A stretch of 64,000 nt of DNA. Source: Enoplolaimus lenunculus (Eukaryota > Nematoda > Enoplea > Enoplida > Thoracostomopsidae). Of this stretch, positions 13,231 to 25,651 are shown piece by piece. The DNA is taken from the NCBI GenBank assembly GCA_030248215.1, contig JASANG010001731.1, positions 97,469 through 161,468 on the forward strand, given 5' to 3'. The translations under genes and the position numbers were made by a program. The notes under the pieces were generated by a model, which ran no database searches, was not told the DNA's origin, and worked only from the letters and a program-made list of their open reading frames with translations. Numbering within the stretch: position 1 is the first letter of the stretch; the number at the start of each line of letters is the position of its first letter.

Positions 13231-13639
13231 TCGTAGTAAACGGAGAGAAAGAGCGAAGGGAACACTTTCATTTTAATTTCTGATCAATTTGCCAAATTAA
13301 CAAACCGGGGCAGCTTAAAATGCCGGTATTGCATTTTTACGATGTTTTAAAGCCTGTAACCACCGGAGGGCCGTGGGTTCTCAGCGAGTCTAGAAAATCG
13401 TGCCCCACAGAAATAGTTTTAGTCTCGCTTGTTAGACCTTGTATGGCTAATTTTTTAGTCTTCCCCTAGCAAGGTGAGCGTGGTTTCAAGTCTGGTGTGT
13501 TCCCTAGTCTTTACAGACCCAATCAACAGATATAAGCTGCCGAGTTTAACGTCGTTTTCAAGTATTTCACACCATGCGTCAGCAATATTGTTCAATTAAA
13601 TGTCAGATATAGTGTGTCAAAATTTGAATTAATACGCAC

Positions 13640-14110
13640 AAAAAATCAGGCTTCTTAGCGGAAATATACAGGGTATATATTTGCAACATTGTGCAATTTT
13701 CAAACGCGGGGGGGGGGGGTGGATTAGAGCTGATTGTGAGAGATGACAAAAAGGCACTTTTATATAGGCTTTAGAATGACCTGTTAGCGCTAGATCTTTA
13801 CAGGCTTTAGAATAACCTGCTAGATGCTAGAGGTCAAAAAAATTTTCACAGTCACATCGTAAGATTGCAGATCAATAATAAATGAAATCCTGAAAATCAG
13901 GTATTGAGCGGAAATTATAGGGTTGCAACATTCTGTTGCCCTTTTCGAGCGCTGGGGGTGCAGTACCTGATCGTGAGAGATGAGAAAATGGCACTTTACA
14001 GGCTTTAGAATAACCGGCTGGATACTTGAGCTCAAAAATTTTCGCAATCCCATCGTTTGATTGCATATCAATATTAAATGAAACCCTGAAGCTACGGTAT
14101 CGGCAAGATG
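13640..14110. repeat. Diverged tandem duplication around TTTACAGGCTTTAGAATAA
   Basis: Two diverged units each contain TAGCGGAAATATA or GAGCGGAAATTATA, a G-rich or GCTGGGGGTG stretch, GTGAGAGATGA, TTTACAGGCTTTAGAATAACC and CAAAAATTTTC. Unit spacing is about 200-245 bases. The first unit has an extra internal copy of the CTTTAGAATRACC block. The block also occurs alone near 3100, 22105 (reversed) and 49530, so it belongs to a dispersed repeat. Confidence 0.6.
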
Positions 14111-14339
14111 TTGCGGATAATGCATTACTATTACAAATATAGTCGTTGCATTTTATGATTTGTATTAATTTGCGCAAAGTTGACTTTAGCTTGATCACTG
14201 CAGTTTCTTATAGTTAAAATTCCTATCTCAGAGGTTGACACAAGGAAGCGGAAAGAAGAGATATATCTCTCCCGAAATTTTTGCACCGACAAAATACGCA
14301 TTTTTAACAAAACGTTAAAATATCTTTGCTGATTTTTAG

Positions 14340-14530
14340 GGCCGGAGCAGCCACCCACCATACCCCATTTCGGGGAGGCCTGCAAAATGGGCCACGCACC
14401 CTAACCAGTTGAAACAGAAACCGATGAAGTTTTAAGATGCGTCTGGCTTCTCGCTCGCTTCGATCGCAAGTTTGAGGTTCCCACCCTGGAGTTTGGGAAG
14501 TAGCCCCCATTCCTGTCTGCTCTCTCACTG
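14340..14530 (-). repeat. Dispersed repeat shared with window end
   Basis: The segment containing CGCACCCTAACC and GCGTCTGGCTTCTCGCTCGC matches 63841-64000 in the opposite orientation over about 150 bases. Shared CTCGCTCGCTTG blocks also occur at 30380-30420 and 49160-49290. Confidence 0.6.
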
Positions 14531-15632
14531 CTAGTTTCTACACTCCTGGGTATGAAAATTCTTCTCGCCCTCTCGCTTACAAAAAATTGTTTTCCATGAA
14601 GTTATATCCGAAGGAAATGAAATTCTCGTTATGCCCCAGCCTATCTTCCGAGTGTTTTGTGCGGTCTGAATTAAACATATCATGCTTTACCTATTATTAG
14701 TATTATTTGTTGATACGTGCTACATTCATTCGAGGTCTACTTTGTGCTTAATTTGTAATTTGCGAAAGGTTATTATTTAGAAAAAAAACTAAGTAATCGC
14801 TCGAGAGTTATTAGTAAAATCTAAAAACACAAAGTTTTCTTTTATTTTATCTTAAAATTAAGAAAATTGTTTATATGAAAATAAGTATTAATAATATAAT
14901 AATTATATATTGTACAGATCAGGTTTCCATATTAATTTCAAAGGTTCTACACTCAATATATATATTAAAGCGGTATTCGGGCACACTTTGCGTGTCCCTT
15001 TCTCATACCTTTCGGCATTATTTGATTTCTCTTCAGGGAAATCAACTTGAAAGTATAATTTCATATTGCGTGCAAAATAGCAGCTAAACTGAAAAAGCTG
15101 TAACTTATAAATCGAGTGAAAAGCCCCTTTAGGGCACTTAGCTTTGTCGATTTCAAATTCACTCTGGTCAAAGTTTAAGTTTTAACGTGAAAGTTTATTT
15201 ATTGTCAGGAAAAGGACGCCAATACCGAGAACGCAAGTATAAGTGTCACAACTTGTAATGCCAGTACACGATAGCAAAGGATGCTTTAAGATGTTTATAT
15301 CGAGTTACTTGAATTTGATCCTTGAGTACTACTCATAATCACTTGGGTGATTAGATTGATACCACGACGGGAAAACTTTAGTTGATAAAGGTGAAAGACT
15401 TTAAATGTTAATTTATTGGAGATATGTTAAAAAAAGCGCATTATGGTTGATGATCAGACAATACACAAAGCTGCTTCGTTTTGAAGATAAAATTTTTCGC
15501 GACAACAGCAATTGAAAAAGCGACATACTTTTAATTTTTGCTAATTTAAATTTCAAATCGCATTAAGAAAGTTTCAAATTTGTCTCCAGAGACAGCGCTG
15601 CTGCGGCCGTTTATAAATGTTTAACAATTGGT

Positions 15633-16650
15633 TTACGTGTCACATAAGCACTCATTAGCATAGCAGCGGTTGAGACGAAGGCTCGTTTCCAGCCCTACTC
15701 GCAAAGGCAAGACCAAAAATTCAGAAGGGTAACATGGAAATTTCATGTGATCTAAATTTTCAAGCAGAGACAATTTTACTAGGAGTAGGTCAGCCTCTTC
15801 GCGACTCTCTTCTATAACTTTGGCCCCGTTTTCGAGCAAATGCAGATAGCGATACGCATCACAATCTCTTGTCTCGAGCTATACCTATGATAATCATTTA
15901 AATGGTATTTGTAACCCAGCGTTTCAAGGTTTGATCAAACCTTCTGAAATTGGTAAATTTCAGTAGGAACACAGATGTTTTGAATTTTGAACTAAAGAAA
16001 ACGGGTCGCTATACCTAATCCTTAACCTATACGTGTGAGACGCGCCGTAACCTTGAATGCATGGACGTAGTCATGGAACGCCATGGACGCCGCCTCCTTC
16101 CATGAAACAGTTTTTGCTCCGCCTGAGAGCTGGATGGGCACGACAAAATTGGGAAATAAGTTAATCATTGTATATACTGCAAGTTCAGCATACATCGGCT
16201 TATGTATATTCTCAAGGTTGGCATCAAAAATGAGTTTGGTCTCTCGCACTTTTCGCTCGAGTTTTTTTGCGTTTTTACTGGAGAAAGTTTAAACGATAGA
16301 AAGTGTGATTTAATTATTTAATTTGTACAAAGTTATATTTAGATATACAGGTTTTGACTGATATATCTGAAAACTCATTGACGTAATCAGGGGTTTCGTT
16401 TGATGGGTTTGTTGGCGAGGAGGGCTTGGGAACTTTAACGGAGGCTGTCAAAATGGGATTAGCTTCTTGAGCACCGTGCTTAAATATAGGGGAAGTGAAA
16501 AAGGGCCGTAAACCCGTCTACCGATCGCATGTGGCGTTTAACGACTGTTCGGAAAGCTTTCAATCTCTGCCCCACAATTTCCAGTTCCAATTCAGGGTGC
16601 CAACCTGGATATCGAAGGATAATCTTCACGATTTGGCACACCTCGTCCAC
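15633..16650 (-). CDS. Multi-exon gene, unrecognised family
   Basis: Three protein-like exons read on the minus strand. Exon A (16522-16650, 43 codons, phase 0) contains VKIILRYPGWHPELELEIVG and a Lys/Arg-rich helix. Exon B (16052-16277) follows the acceptor TTTCTCCAG. It begins with a Lys/Arg/Glu-rich coiled stretch, then KLIFDANLENIHKPMYAEL and a hydrophobic NLFPNFVVPIQLSGG, and ends in phase 0 at a GTTACG donor. Exon C (from 15878) joins B in phase. It contains ENGAKVIEESREEADLLLVK and ends at TAA 15633, or is spliced at a GTAGGG donor at 15698. The A-B link has unresolved phase; a Pro/Ser-rich piece at 16380-16452 may be an extra exon. Composition is clearly protein-like, but I cannot name the family or find the 5' end. 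Confidence 0.5.
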
Positions 16651-17846
16651 CTTTCAACAACGCCAGTTTGGCTTAAACCTTGAATCTTTCATGGAACAGT
16701 TATGTCTAAAACCCAATCTACAGTAGCAAAATTATCGCCCAGGAGCAAGGTTCTATTTAAATTCGCAACAGTTTTGAATGCTGATTGTTAGATAAACACT
16801 GTGCATTGTGTATTATTACGAATATGTGAGCATTTATTAAAATAAATTATAAAAAAATTAAAATTCTATTAAAACAGAGGTCTATTATTCCAAATCGGGC
16901 TCTTAATCACTTTGCTGCACAACCTTTTACTATGCCTTATCCTTAACCTTAAATGTGGAAGAAAGTGTACAAGAGTTCAAAATTGTGAAACTAAGCATCA
17001 AAAAAGCACTCAACGTATGAAGGAACAAAGCTTAAATTCGTATGACATAAATACCCTCTATCACACAGTTATTATCATTATTAGTTCAGAGAGTTTTACC
17101 CTTGTCAATTTGAAATAATGAGAGAGAGAGAATACAACAGACCTTCATACATACGAGATACCACTATATCTGATTAAATTTTTGCGACTATACTCTGCTA
17201 AAATAAGTATCAAAATAGGTCACAAAAATTAAGAATGGCCAAGAAATATTTGGTATTATGTTGCATCATAATCCAGAAAATATTTTTTACAAAGGGGATG
17301 ATAATAGGTTTAAAAATATTCCTATATTAACCCCTAAAGAGGAAACTTGATAAATTCATATAAGAAGTATATAAACGAAAAAATTATCCAAACACGGCTG
17401 TACAATTGCTTGCCCGTCTTAAACCAGACTGCGGTTTGTTTAGTACTTTTAACTGGACTTAGGGTATCATTGTGGAGTGTACCGGTCAAAAATACTACTC
17501 CAAACTTAACCCCTCGAAGTACGCAATCATTGGCGTCACCTGTGATATTTTTTATGTCACTCCTGTTAGCTATAAATGGTGATTGCACTCCTGTATAGTC
17601 ATTTTATTGATATTAATCTAGCGCAAACCATATGACGCACCAAAGAGTAAATTTCAAAGTCTAAATCCTATTAGGCTAAAAGTATCTCGCTGTTTATGTT
17701 TCAGATAATTAATTGTTTAATTAGGCAAATCTAAAACCCGCAGAATTTTGCTGTCAACTAGAATAATTGAGCAGGTCGTGTAGCATCACGCACGGATAGG
17801 GATAAAGTTCCGCTAGCAAGCTGTCAAACTATAGGTACAGACCCGT

Positions 17847-18020
17847 AGCCAGCTCATCTTCCTATGGGGCTAAAAAATTTTCAGGTGGGACATACAAGGA
17901 TTTTCAATGACTTACAAGCAAGATTGAAAATTTTCCAGGGGGGGGGGGGGCAAAATTTTTCCAGAGGGGGCTGAGCCCCACCCCGGCCTCTCTGCCCTCA
18001 CCCCTTTGGCTATGGGCCCA
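17847..18020. mobile_element. GTAGCCAGC/AAAATTTT MITE, copy 2
   Basis: The ends CCCGTAGCCAGCTCA and TTTGGCTATGGGCC form inverted repeats. The body has GGGGCTAAAAAATTTTCAGG, CTTACAAGCAAGATTGAAAA and a G run. It is the best-preserved copy for defining both ends of the family. Confidence 0.65.
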
Positions 18021-18334
18021 TATATGTAGCAATCGGTACACGACGAAATCAAGGACGGATTCAGGATTTTTAGAAAATGAATACCAGTGGCGGGCCGAGC
18101 TTTTGAGGGGCTCCCATCAAAGTCGAAGTGAGTGACAGGTACACTTGAAAACTACTTCTGTATGACGGAAAGTTGTTTGAAGAAAAATTTTAAATTTTAA
18201 ATCGGAAATTCGCTTTTAAAATAAACGAATTATTAAATATTGAAATATTGGAAAAATCTCAAAAAATATTTTTTTAACTTTACGCTTCAATTTGTATCTG
18301 AATGAATTCACAAATACTCTCTATTGGATTTCAT

Positions 18335-18485
18335 GCGAGCCCGTAGCTAAGGAGGGAGGCCAGAGGAGCTCAGCCTCCTGACAAAATTTTGCCCCCCCTT
18401 GAAAATTTTATACTCAACTTGTAAGAAAAATATAAACCCTTGAATGCCCTTCCTGAAAATTTTTTATGAAAGCATTTCATATAAT
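18335..18485. mobile_element. GTAGCCAGC/AAAATTTT MITE, copy 3
   Basis: Begins GAGCCCGTAGCTAAGGAGGG and carries GCCCCCCTTGAAAATTTTA and CCTTCCTGAAAATTTTTTATG. The distal end is degraded. Confidence 0.5.
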
Positions 18486-19163
18486 ATGCTCCCATAACCC
18501 TGAAAAAGGTAAGCTGTTGAAAATAGTTTAGTGCCTATTCGACATCATAGAATATACTTTTTTTAATAAAAGGCAACAAGCGAACGGATAACGCTTATTA
18601 TATTACAACATTATAATATTTGTCAAAATAAATGACTTAAAATTGCCATCACGAATTGCGAAACCCGTCACGCAAATTTGAATTATTCTTTCAGTCAAAT
18701 ATGACATATTGTCTTGTATATATGTCGATATAAACATTGCGCCAGGCCGATAGCAAAGATATCATTCGGAGAAGGGTAGTAAACTTCAGCTTAAAACGAG
18801 ACAGAAATTTCGTTTGATTTTTTATAAAACAGCAGGTTAAAATTGACAAATCTGTAAAACTGCGTATATATTTAATATTGAACCGCCTCAAGTATTGCGA
18901 GGTTGGTATATATGTTTTGCATACCGGTTTGAATACGGCCCAGTTTATATGCGGTTAAGCTTTGAATAACATTACGCGTTTAAAGACACGCGATTCAGTG
19001 ATATAATAAAAGCCGAGTCTACACTTAATTTATAAATCGCTCTAATTTGACAAGTACGATTTTACTGTCGAGCACAGATTTATGCCACACAACATGAATT
19101 GTTTTGATATCTTTTGATGTAGCGGCGCCAAAGAGCGAAACCGAAACTATAAACCGGAATGAG

Positions 19164-19361
19164 ATGTGTTTAAGCCCAATAAATAGTTTTTTTCTCATGC
19201 TGCTACTGTTAAATTTTACAAATCTAAGCAACATTGTACGTGTAGATGGTATAGGAAATTATGCTCCATTTGAATTTTATTTTATATTCTTTCAAATTAA
19301 AATCCAGGCCACCACGTCGTTGACCCCTGAAGTCGAAGAACCATTATTTAACAGTTTTTAA
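19164..19361 (+). CDS. Possible small secreted peptide
   Basis: An ATG at 19164 opens a frame starting MCLSPINSFFLMLLLLNFTN, which looks like a secretion signal. The unspliced frame gives 65 residues. A consensus intron (GTACGT at about 19233 to AATCCAG at about 19305) would join exons in phase 0. It would then add an acidic tail, ATTSLTPEVEEPLFNSF, and stop at 19359-19361. No family is recognised. The frame is short and could be chance. Confidence 0.2.
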   Translation: MCLSPINSFFLMLLLLNFTNLSNIVRVDGIGNYAPFEFYFIFFQIKIQATTSLTPEVEEPLFNSF

Positions 19362-19769
19362 ACCCAGTAAAATAGTATCTAAATTTCAATAGCGGAGGTG
19401 TTCAGTACGTATATATAACGACCTATAGATTTTGACAAAAGTTTTAATTAGGAAATTGCAAACTTGCGGTCGGAGTACATATTTTGTGAATAGTTTCAAA
19501 TTATAATTGAGAGAGAGATAGAATAGAAAAATGGGGTTTCTAAAGTCTTACAAACACGCGCACGTTTAGTTTTGCCAAGACTAACAAACTAATTTGTCTC
19601 ATCATATAACAAGCAGCAGTATTGGTGAATACGCGCATGTTCTCGCATTTACTCGCTCATGGCATCCTCATTAAAATTGCAATATGACACTGCAATGATA
19701 CTATAGTATAATGATGTATGAATATATACACGTTAGCGATATTCAATTCATATGTTTGGATATTTCTTT

Positions 19770-20300
19770 TTTTAGTTGGCCCCACCCATAAAATAAGCAC
19801 TTTTCAAAAACTTAAAATATTTTAATTTTTTAGCCTGAGCCTAAGGCTAAGCTTAAGTGTAATCTAAGCCAGACCCTAAACCTAAATCTACTCATTGTAA
19901 ATTTATATACTATTTCATCAGTGAAGCCCCGCCATCGAATAAACCCCATCTCCAATTGATAGTTTTTATTTTCATCCTAAACCCGAGGTCAAGGTCAAGC
20001 TTAGATCTTTAGCCAAGGCCTAAACTTGAGCCTTAACTTATTCATATTTGTCGACATTGTTTCCTTTCTAGTTAAGCTCAGCTATAAAATAAAGCCTATC
20101 AGCGGGAACAGATTTTTTCGAATTCTAACCTACGCTTTCGACTAAGGCGAACCCAAAGCCCAAACTTAAACCTACGCATACATAATCAAATTTATTGATA
20201 TATATTTTTCAAGTTAAGTACTGCCATAAAATAAAACTCTGCCAATTAGTAAAAATTTTTTGGTTTCAGAAAATGCCTGAATCTCCACCTAACGCTTCTA
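19770..20300. repeat. Diverged ~145-bp tandem array
   Basis: Three to four units each begin near CCATAAAATAA and continue through an A/T block into CCTAAGCCTAAACC-type sequence and a TTTATATA end. Successive CCATAAAATAA-like starts lie near 19793, 19930, 20082 and 20223, a period of about 140-150 bases. Units are well diverged, so the array is old. Confidence 0.55.
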
Positions 20301-20316
20301 AATCTTATGTGGTGTT

Positions 20317-20685
20317 TAGGGTGTAACCGGAATTGCGGTTCCGGCATTTTTTCACCTTATGGTTCTGGTATATTTATATCAGAATTAAAATTTTGGTCGG
20401 TGGAAATTAAGCATTTTACTAATGACAACAAAAATATAATATATTTCATTAGTAAAGTGTATAACCTTTCACAGTCACCAAAAATAAACCATCGAAGTTG
20501 GATTTCGCTTTCTTGGATAATGAAAATCTAAAATTCAGCAGGTAACGTAAATATCTGTCTTCAGCCAAGCTTATTTTATCAACAATGTAACAAAAAAAAT
20601 TAAAATGAATTTTTCGGTGGCATGTATTTTTAACTTTCCGGTCCCGGATCCGCTATATTGCAATTCCGGTTGCATCCTGGTGATA
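20317..20685. mobile_element. CCGGAA-ended inverted-repeat element
   Basis: The left end reads GGGTGTAACCGGAATTGCGG. The right end reads GCAATTCCGGTTGCATCCTGG, its imperfect complement. The interior is AT-rich and non-coding. It is related in its ends to the repeats at 242-382 and 50775-50915. Confidence 0.5.
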
Positions 20686-21445
20686 CCAATACTGTAAACC
20701 TATAGTAACCATTTTCACCGAACTTTTAAGATAGATACATGCTATTACTGACAACGTGGAACAATCAAACGGTATAAACTCAGAAAATATTTTATCATAC
20801 GCCCCTTTAACTGTAGATCGTGGAAGTTATCAGTCCAAAGAATACTATCAAAATATCCGATTCCAATCTTTAACGCACAAAAGTTTGCAAATTTATAATT
20901 GCTATAAGACGTCTTATTATGATACAGAGCTTTAGAATTTACACCCCTTGCACACAATTAATCTCACCATACAATATTTGTTTGGTTCCCAGGCGCATCC
21001 AATTAATTTCCGTTAGTTCAAACACAACAATTCTGTATTGATGATATGAGTGGTTAAACTGTATATTTTTACTCAAAATACTCTAATGATGTACCTACAT
21101 CTGCAAGATACAATGCTACACAACATAAAGTAACGGAACTAATATACCTACTGGAGTAGAAACATCGTACCCTAAAGCCCGTTCTCTAAAATAGCTGTAG
21201 TACCTTTAGTCACATAGCGAATGGTGTTCACATAAGCTATTGGTCATTTCAATTAAGAGTGTCACAGAAAATTTGGTAAATTTAACAAAATTTAAAAATC
21301 GGTGTTTTGGTGTGAACTTTGAATTTTTTAGTTTTTAAAGCCATACCCACCAGTAAATATCGATTTAATTAGATTTTACGAACGTCTGTATACTATTCTA
21401 TTCTACATCTGTTCGACTGAGGAAAAATTGAGGGATTCAAATAAA

Positions 21446-21943
21446 ATGGGTTTTCAAAATTTTCTTCACGACAACGCTAGCGCTATAATCCTTCATAGCA
21501 GCGTATACAAGAAATATATACGGAAAATTATTTGCCAGATTTTCAAGCGAGTCAACACAAAAACAGCTCAACAGTCTTTAGAGCAACATTTAAGATTTTA
21601 CTGGACAAAAATCTTTCAGTTCGCGTTACATCAAATTTCTGAGGTGAAAACCTGGCTGTGCACCCGACACTCACCAATTGTCTTTATTGAATTTGGTCAT
21701 GAACCTAAAAGAACTAAAACAGCCATACGAAACCCAACACAAGTGACTGGGAAGACATTCGAACGAAAATTCATTAAATTAAATCGTCGTTGCCGTAAAG
21801 ATATAACGTCCGAAAAATTATTTTTAAACTTTCATCCTGGTTTGCTCACCAGCAAACCCTTTATGACACCAGGTGGCCAACGGAGTACAGCTCTTACACC
21901 AAAACATACCGCAAAATTTTGTGCACATTCAAATCAATTTTAA
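21446..21943 (+). CDS. Single-exon basic ORF, unrecognised
   Basis: An uninterrupted frame of 165 residues runs from ATG 21446 to TAA 21941-21943, long for chance in sequence this AT-rich. The protein is rich in Lys, Arg, His and Thr. It shows no signal peptide, membrane segment or motif I recognise. A leucine-poor C-terminus includes TPGGQRSTALTPKHTAKFCA. The frame continues upstream of the ATG to about 21428 without stop, so it may be an exon. No promoter element is obvious. It may equally be a remnant of an unknown element. Confidence 0.3.
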   Translation: MGFQNFLHDNASAIILHSSVYKKYIRKIICQIFKRVNTKTAQQSLEQHLRFYWTKIFQFALHQISEVKTWLCTRHSPIVFIEFGHEPKRTKTAIRNPTQVTGKTFERKFIKLNRRCRKDITSEKLFLNFHPGLLTSKPFMTPGGQRSTALTPKHTAKFCAHSNQF

Positions 21944-21949
21944 CCACAA

Positions 21950-24900
21950 TAATTACTTAGCTAATTAAATTAAACCTCGAGAAATAGAGCAAATATAAAT
22001 GTAGGTATATATCCAAATATAGATATTAGCACATATAACACGGGCGTAGCTAGGATTTCGCTTATCAACGGTATTTACTCTTAATAATATACCGAGTTAT
22101 GTTAAAGCCTGTAAAATTACCATTTTCTAGTCTCCAGAAATTTCGAAAATAGATATATGCCGCCTATGTACCCCTTGTACGCCCCATAACACTTCAAATG
22201 ACAGGTAGACCAGCAAACTGTGCTCTGATTGCATGCAGGTTTGCGAAATATTTTGCAATTATATTAAGTAAAACGCGAATATTAATCAGTAAATCAATGC
22301 CATGCTTGTGAATTTAATATTTCTTATAAATTTAAGATGCAATCTGTTATTGTAGCGTGTTCTAAACGAAGATTTTACATTATTAGCAAACTGCATAACG
22401 TAATGAACAGAACAGGACGTTTCGAACGCTAAAACTATGAATATACACTAGCGGATTCGTACGTGATGCAAAACCTTTTCAGGACTTTGGCTACGCCCAC
22501 TCAGCCCCTCTGGTTTCATGGCGCCAGTTAAGCATACGCGATTCGTTGCTGCTCGATTTGAGATATAAACTACTGCAAAAACAGCAATTTTTGCATGAAG
22601 AAATATTAAATTTTTGAGACTCAAATAAGCACATTAAAAATATAAAATCGCGGTATATATTAGTGATAATTCAATTGGTTGTTAATGTAGAGTTAACTAC
22701 TATTGATTTCGTGCTTGGCTGTTCAGTTTTTTTCGCCTATTTTCAAACATAACAAGTATGTTTCTACAGGTCACGGTATTCTGGAAGATGAGGCATCAGT
22801 CTTCTATAAAGAAACATTTTCGTTTTAGTGTAACCATAAAAGTCTCAGCAAAATTTTGTTTACCTTCCATTCCGTAAAAAATTTTTGCTCACTGTCTCTA
22901 AATATTAACGGTTGAATACTTAGCAGCGGCTGCAGTGTATGCGGTCTCTAGTCGCGTATAGCGTCGTTACTGTCTGGCGCATGTTCAGGGTATGGACGTT
23001 TTGCAAACTTAACGTAAATATCCGTCCTCCAAAGTCCAACCAACTTATCCGGAGGCGCTTAAACCAAACAGAACTGCACAGAAAATGAAAGTGAATCCAA
23101 AATCTACCGACATAAAAGAAGCTCTCAGTACCTAAGCTCAAGCCTGATTCCAAGATTTAAGCCTAAATATTAAGGCATATTTTGCAATCTAAACCTAAGC
23201 TGAAGCTTAAACTGGGTTGAGCTTAGCGCCCATCCATCCTGCCCCACCGTCGTGGGTGACCATGCCTAATATTGGCTCTCGGCGTTGAATAACAAAATCA
23301 ATTATAAAAGCTATACTGGTACAGCAAAAATAGACGTCTTTGAGAAGTTTGAATATAGAAAATGAGCCGCGTTCGGTGGTGTATTTTCTTCGCTACATAC
23401 GGTACTCGTATTAAAATTATTAACGCTATGAAGCGATGTTTTTTTTTAACCTGAAAGGCATGTGTAGATCTAAAATTAAGGTAATTGTGAGCACAGGATT
23501 TCCCAGCGAATCCAAGCAAACTAAGGTTTCATTTTCGGATTTAATACTAAAATTGCAACTGGATTCTTGTTTCGCGAGCCTTCGAGACCTTTTTATTTCA
23601 CCACTGCTGAACGGTTCGGACTACGGTTTGGACGGGGACGGGCAACCCTAGACACGGCCCTTGACCAAGAGCAGAATCTCATCCAAAACTTTTAAGTGTA
23701 AAGCTAACTGTAAGCCTAATCTAAGCATAATTGCGTTCGGTAACCTTAGTATTAACCCTAAGCTTAAGCTCTGCTTTAAAAAGTATGTATTTTTATCATT
23801 CCTCACTGCTCAGGAATTTTGCCAGCTCAATTATTTCCGAACCCCTTTTGTATACGCAACTGACCGGGGTTTATACTTAAAATATTATATGTTTTAGGAT
23901 CTTGCATTGTGAAAATATATTCTAATGGTTTCGAATAATCTGAAAGCTGGTTCTACAAAACGGGTTTGCGTGTCACTGGAACCGGAAGCAATTTGTTTTG
24001 CTTTAAGATACGACCAAAAACAACAACAACAACAACAACAACAACAGCAACAGCAACAGGAACAACAACACTACACTTGGTTGATAATTGTTCAAACTCC
24101 AATGTTTTAGCCTGCGAAGCCTTTTAAAGTTCTTAAAAACTCAATTGATTTTTCTTACTGCCTTTATACTCCGGAAATGGCCGGAACCCCAAGCATATTA
24201 ATTATCGCCCGACAGTTTCAAGCATTTTAGTTTCAGAGTTATTGCTACATTGTGTACAGGAGGACGTTGCTAGAATTACCTTATAGAAGGGTATATATAA
24301 ATCAATAAAAATTCTCAGTTAAAAATTTTTTTACGCTGGTATTATAACAAGTTTGATATTTGATTGAATACAACTAGCGGTCTATAAATTCGGGCGTGAT
24401 GTTAAGTTTTCAAATCAAAACTTCAAATTCAAGATATGCCAAGGTTTAGGTCAGCTAAAAAGTTTTCTACTACACTACTTCTATATAAATTCATTGATTT
24501 TAAAGTGCTTTTAAGCAAGCAAACGCACGATACATTTGTGTCATACAGACACACTTAGTTTGCTTCACAGTATTACTCAAGAAACTGTTGTATTATAAAC
24601 GGGCCACTGGTACACTATGGGAGCTATTAGGGTGCATTCCTTTTAAAGCAAAGATTCTAAATTGAAATAAAACTAAAAGCATATTTCACAGTTTGCATAT
24701 GCGTGTGTTAGAAATGGACTTGCGGTAAAATATGCAAGTTGCACTTTATAGCAGTCTGTCGAAGAGCAAAACGTTTCGCAATTTTTATAGTTGGCGCTGT
24801 GGCTCAGAGGTGCAAGCTTTTTACTAAATATTTTTTCTTCCGACTACTTTTGCCATAGTGAAGCGCTTAGGTTTTGCGTAACCATTTCATACAGTGTTCA

Positions 24901-25000
24901 TTTTAAAATTTGAAGCTTATTCACATTGTATAAAAAGTAGCCGAAACAACTGTTGCTAAAATTGTCTCAAGCACGAAACTAAGTTTCAAAGCATTGAAAT
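21950..25000. other. Gene-poor stretch
   Basis: No gene can be assembled. A short plus-strand exon-like piece (22778-22830) follows a good acceptor and reads GHGILEDEASVFYKETFSF, but has no clear donor. A copy of the CTTTAGAATRA repeat in reverse lies near 22105. A dispersed repeat lies around 23470-23600. Confidence 0.4.
24018..24075 (+). repeat. CAA/CAG microsatellite
   Basis: About 16 CAA or CAG triplets occur in a row. It would encode polyglutamine in one plus frame, but nothing around it supports a gene. Confidence 0.85.
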
Positions 25001-25011
25001 TTCGATTACAG

Positions 25012-25117
25012 GAAGTACCTTTTAGTGGAAAAAACTGTTATCAAAGCCGATGGGACGCGTGATCCGTTCTCTAATCTCCCAATCGCCAACAGCAAGAGTT
25101 TTAAGCAACAATATTAA
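25012..25117 (+). CDS. Candidate terminal exon, unrecognised
   Basis: After the acceptor TTTCGATTACAG, a frame in phase 2 reads KYLLVEKTVIKADGTRDPFS and continues to a TAA at 25115-25117 (35 codons). Composition is protein-like. A second open frame from ATG 25050 overlaps it, so the frame choice is not certain. Upstream exons were not found. A TA-flanked MITE sits 100 bases downstream. Confidence 0.3.
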
Positions 25118-25218
25118 AGTTCAAATAACCACTGATGAACCAAGAGGATGGGGCGTTTATGCCTATGCTAATACAACAGAGCCCCAAACCAAACATAGAA
25201 CATCTCATAGTAGACATA

Positions 25219-25651
25219 CTGTATTGACCCGAATAAGAGGGGGTCCCCATTTTGGGTCCGAAGCAATAGGAGTCCGTATCCCTAATAAGAGTCCGTAAAG
25301 CGGATAGGGTTCCTAAACCGTAATTAGAGTCCATAAATGTCAATTAACCCTAATTGTAGCGCATAAATGACTCCAGGCCCAAATAATTTGAGTTCGAAAC
25401 TTTAAAGCGTACTTAAAATTTGAAAGTACATTCCTAAGTATAACCTCTTTTATTATCGCTCAAACTATTGAAACGAGACAAATAAACGTTTAATTCAACG
25501 GATAGTTGCAGTACCGGATATATATCAGTAACGAAGGGCGGTGGAGCGTGGGTTAAAAATAAATAACAGTCCGTAACCGAATAACAAGGGGGTACCCTCT
25601 GGAGAGGCCAAATAAATATCAGTCCCGCCCTTCTTATTCGGGTCCCTACAG
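25219..25651. mobile_element. Tc1/mariner-type MITE, CTGTA-GACCCGAATAAG ends
   Basis: A 433-bp element. The left end is CTGTATTGACCCGAATAAGA and the right end, complemented, is CTGTAGGGACCCGAATAAGA. It is flanked by TA at 25217-25218 and 25652-25653. There is no ORF of note. Single-ended relatives lie near 11250 and 31364. Confidence 0.85.

Larger units (their letters stand above)
16700..19160. other. Intergenic stretch with MITEs
   Basis: No supported gene. It holds a GA microsatellite near 17120, two GTAGCCAGC/AAAATTTT MITE copies (17847 and 18340) and a G run at 17938-17952. A hairpin-like element around 17465-17590 has GGAGTG/CACTCC ends. Confidence 0.5.

Noticed and set aside
13820-14528. 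Several 70-108-residue minus ORFs
   Set aside because: They lie wholly in tandem and dispersed repeats and share no protein-like features.
24790-24830. tRNA-like GTGGCTCAGAGGTGCAAGC
   Set aside because: A box A-like sequence is present but no box B or pairing stems follow.
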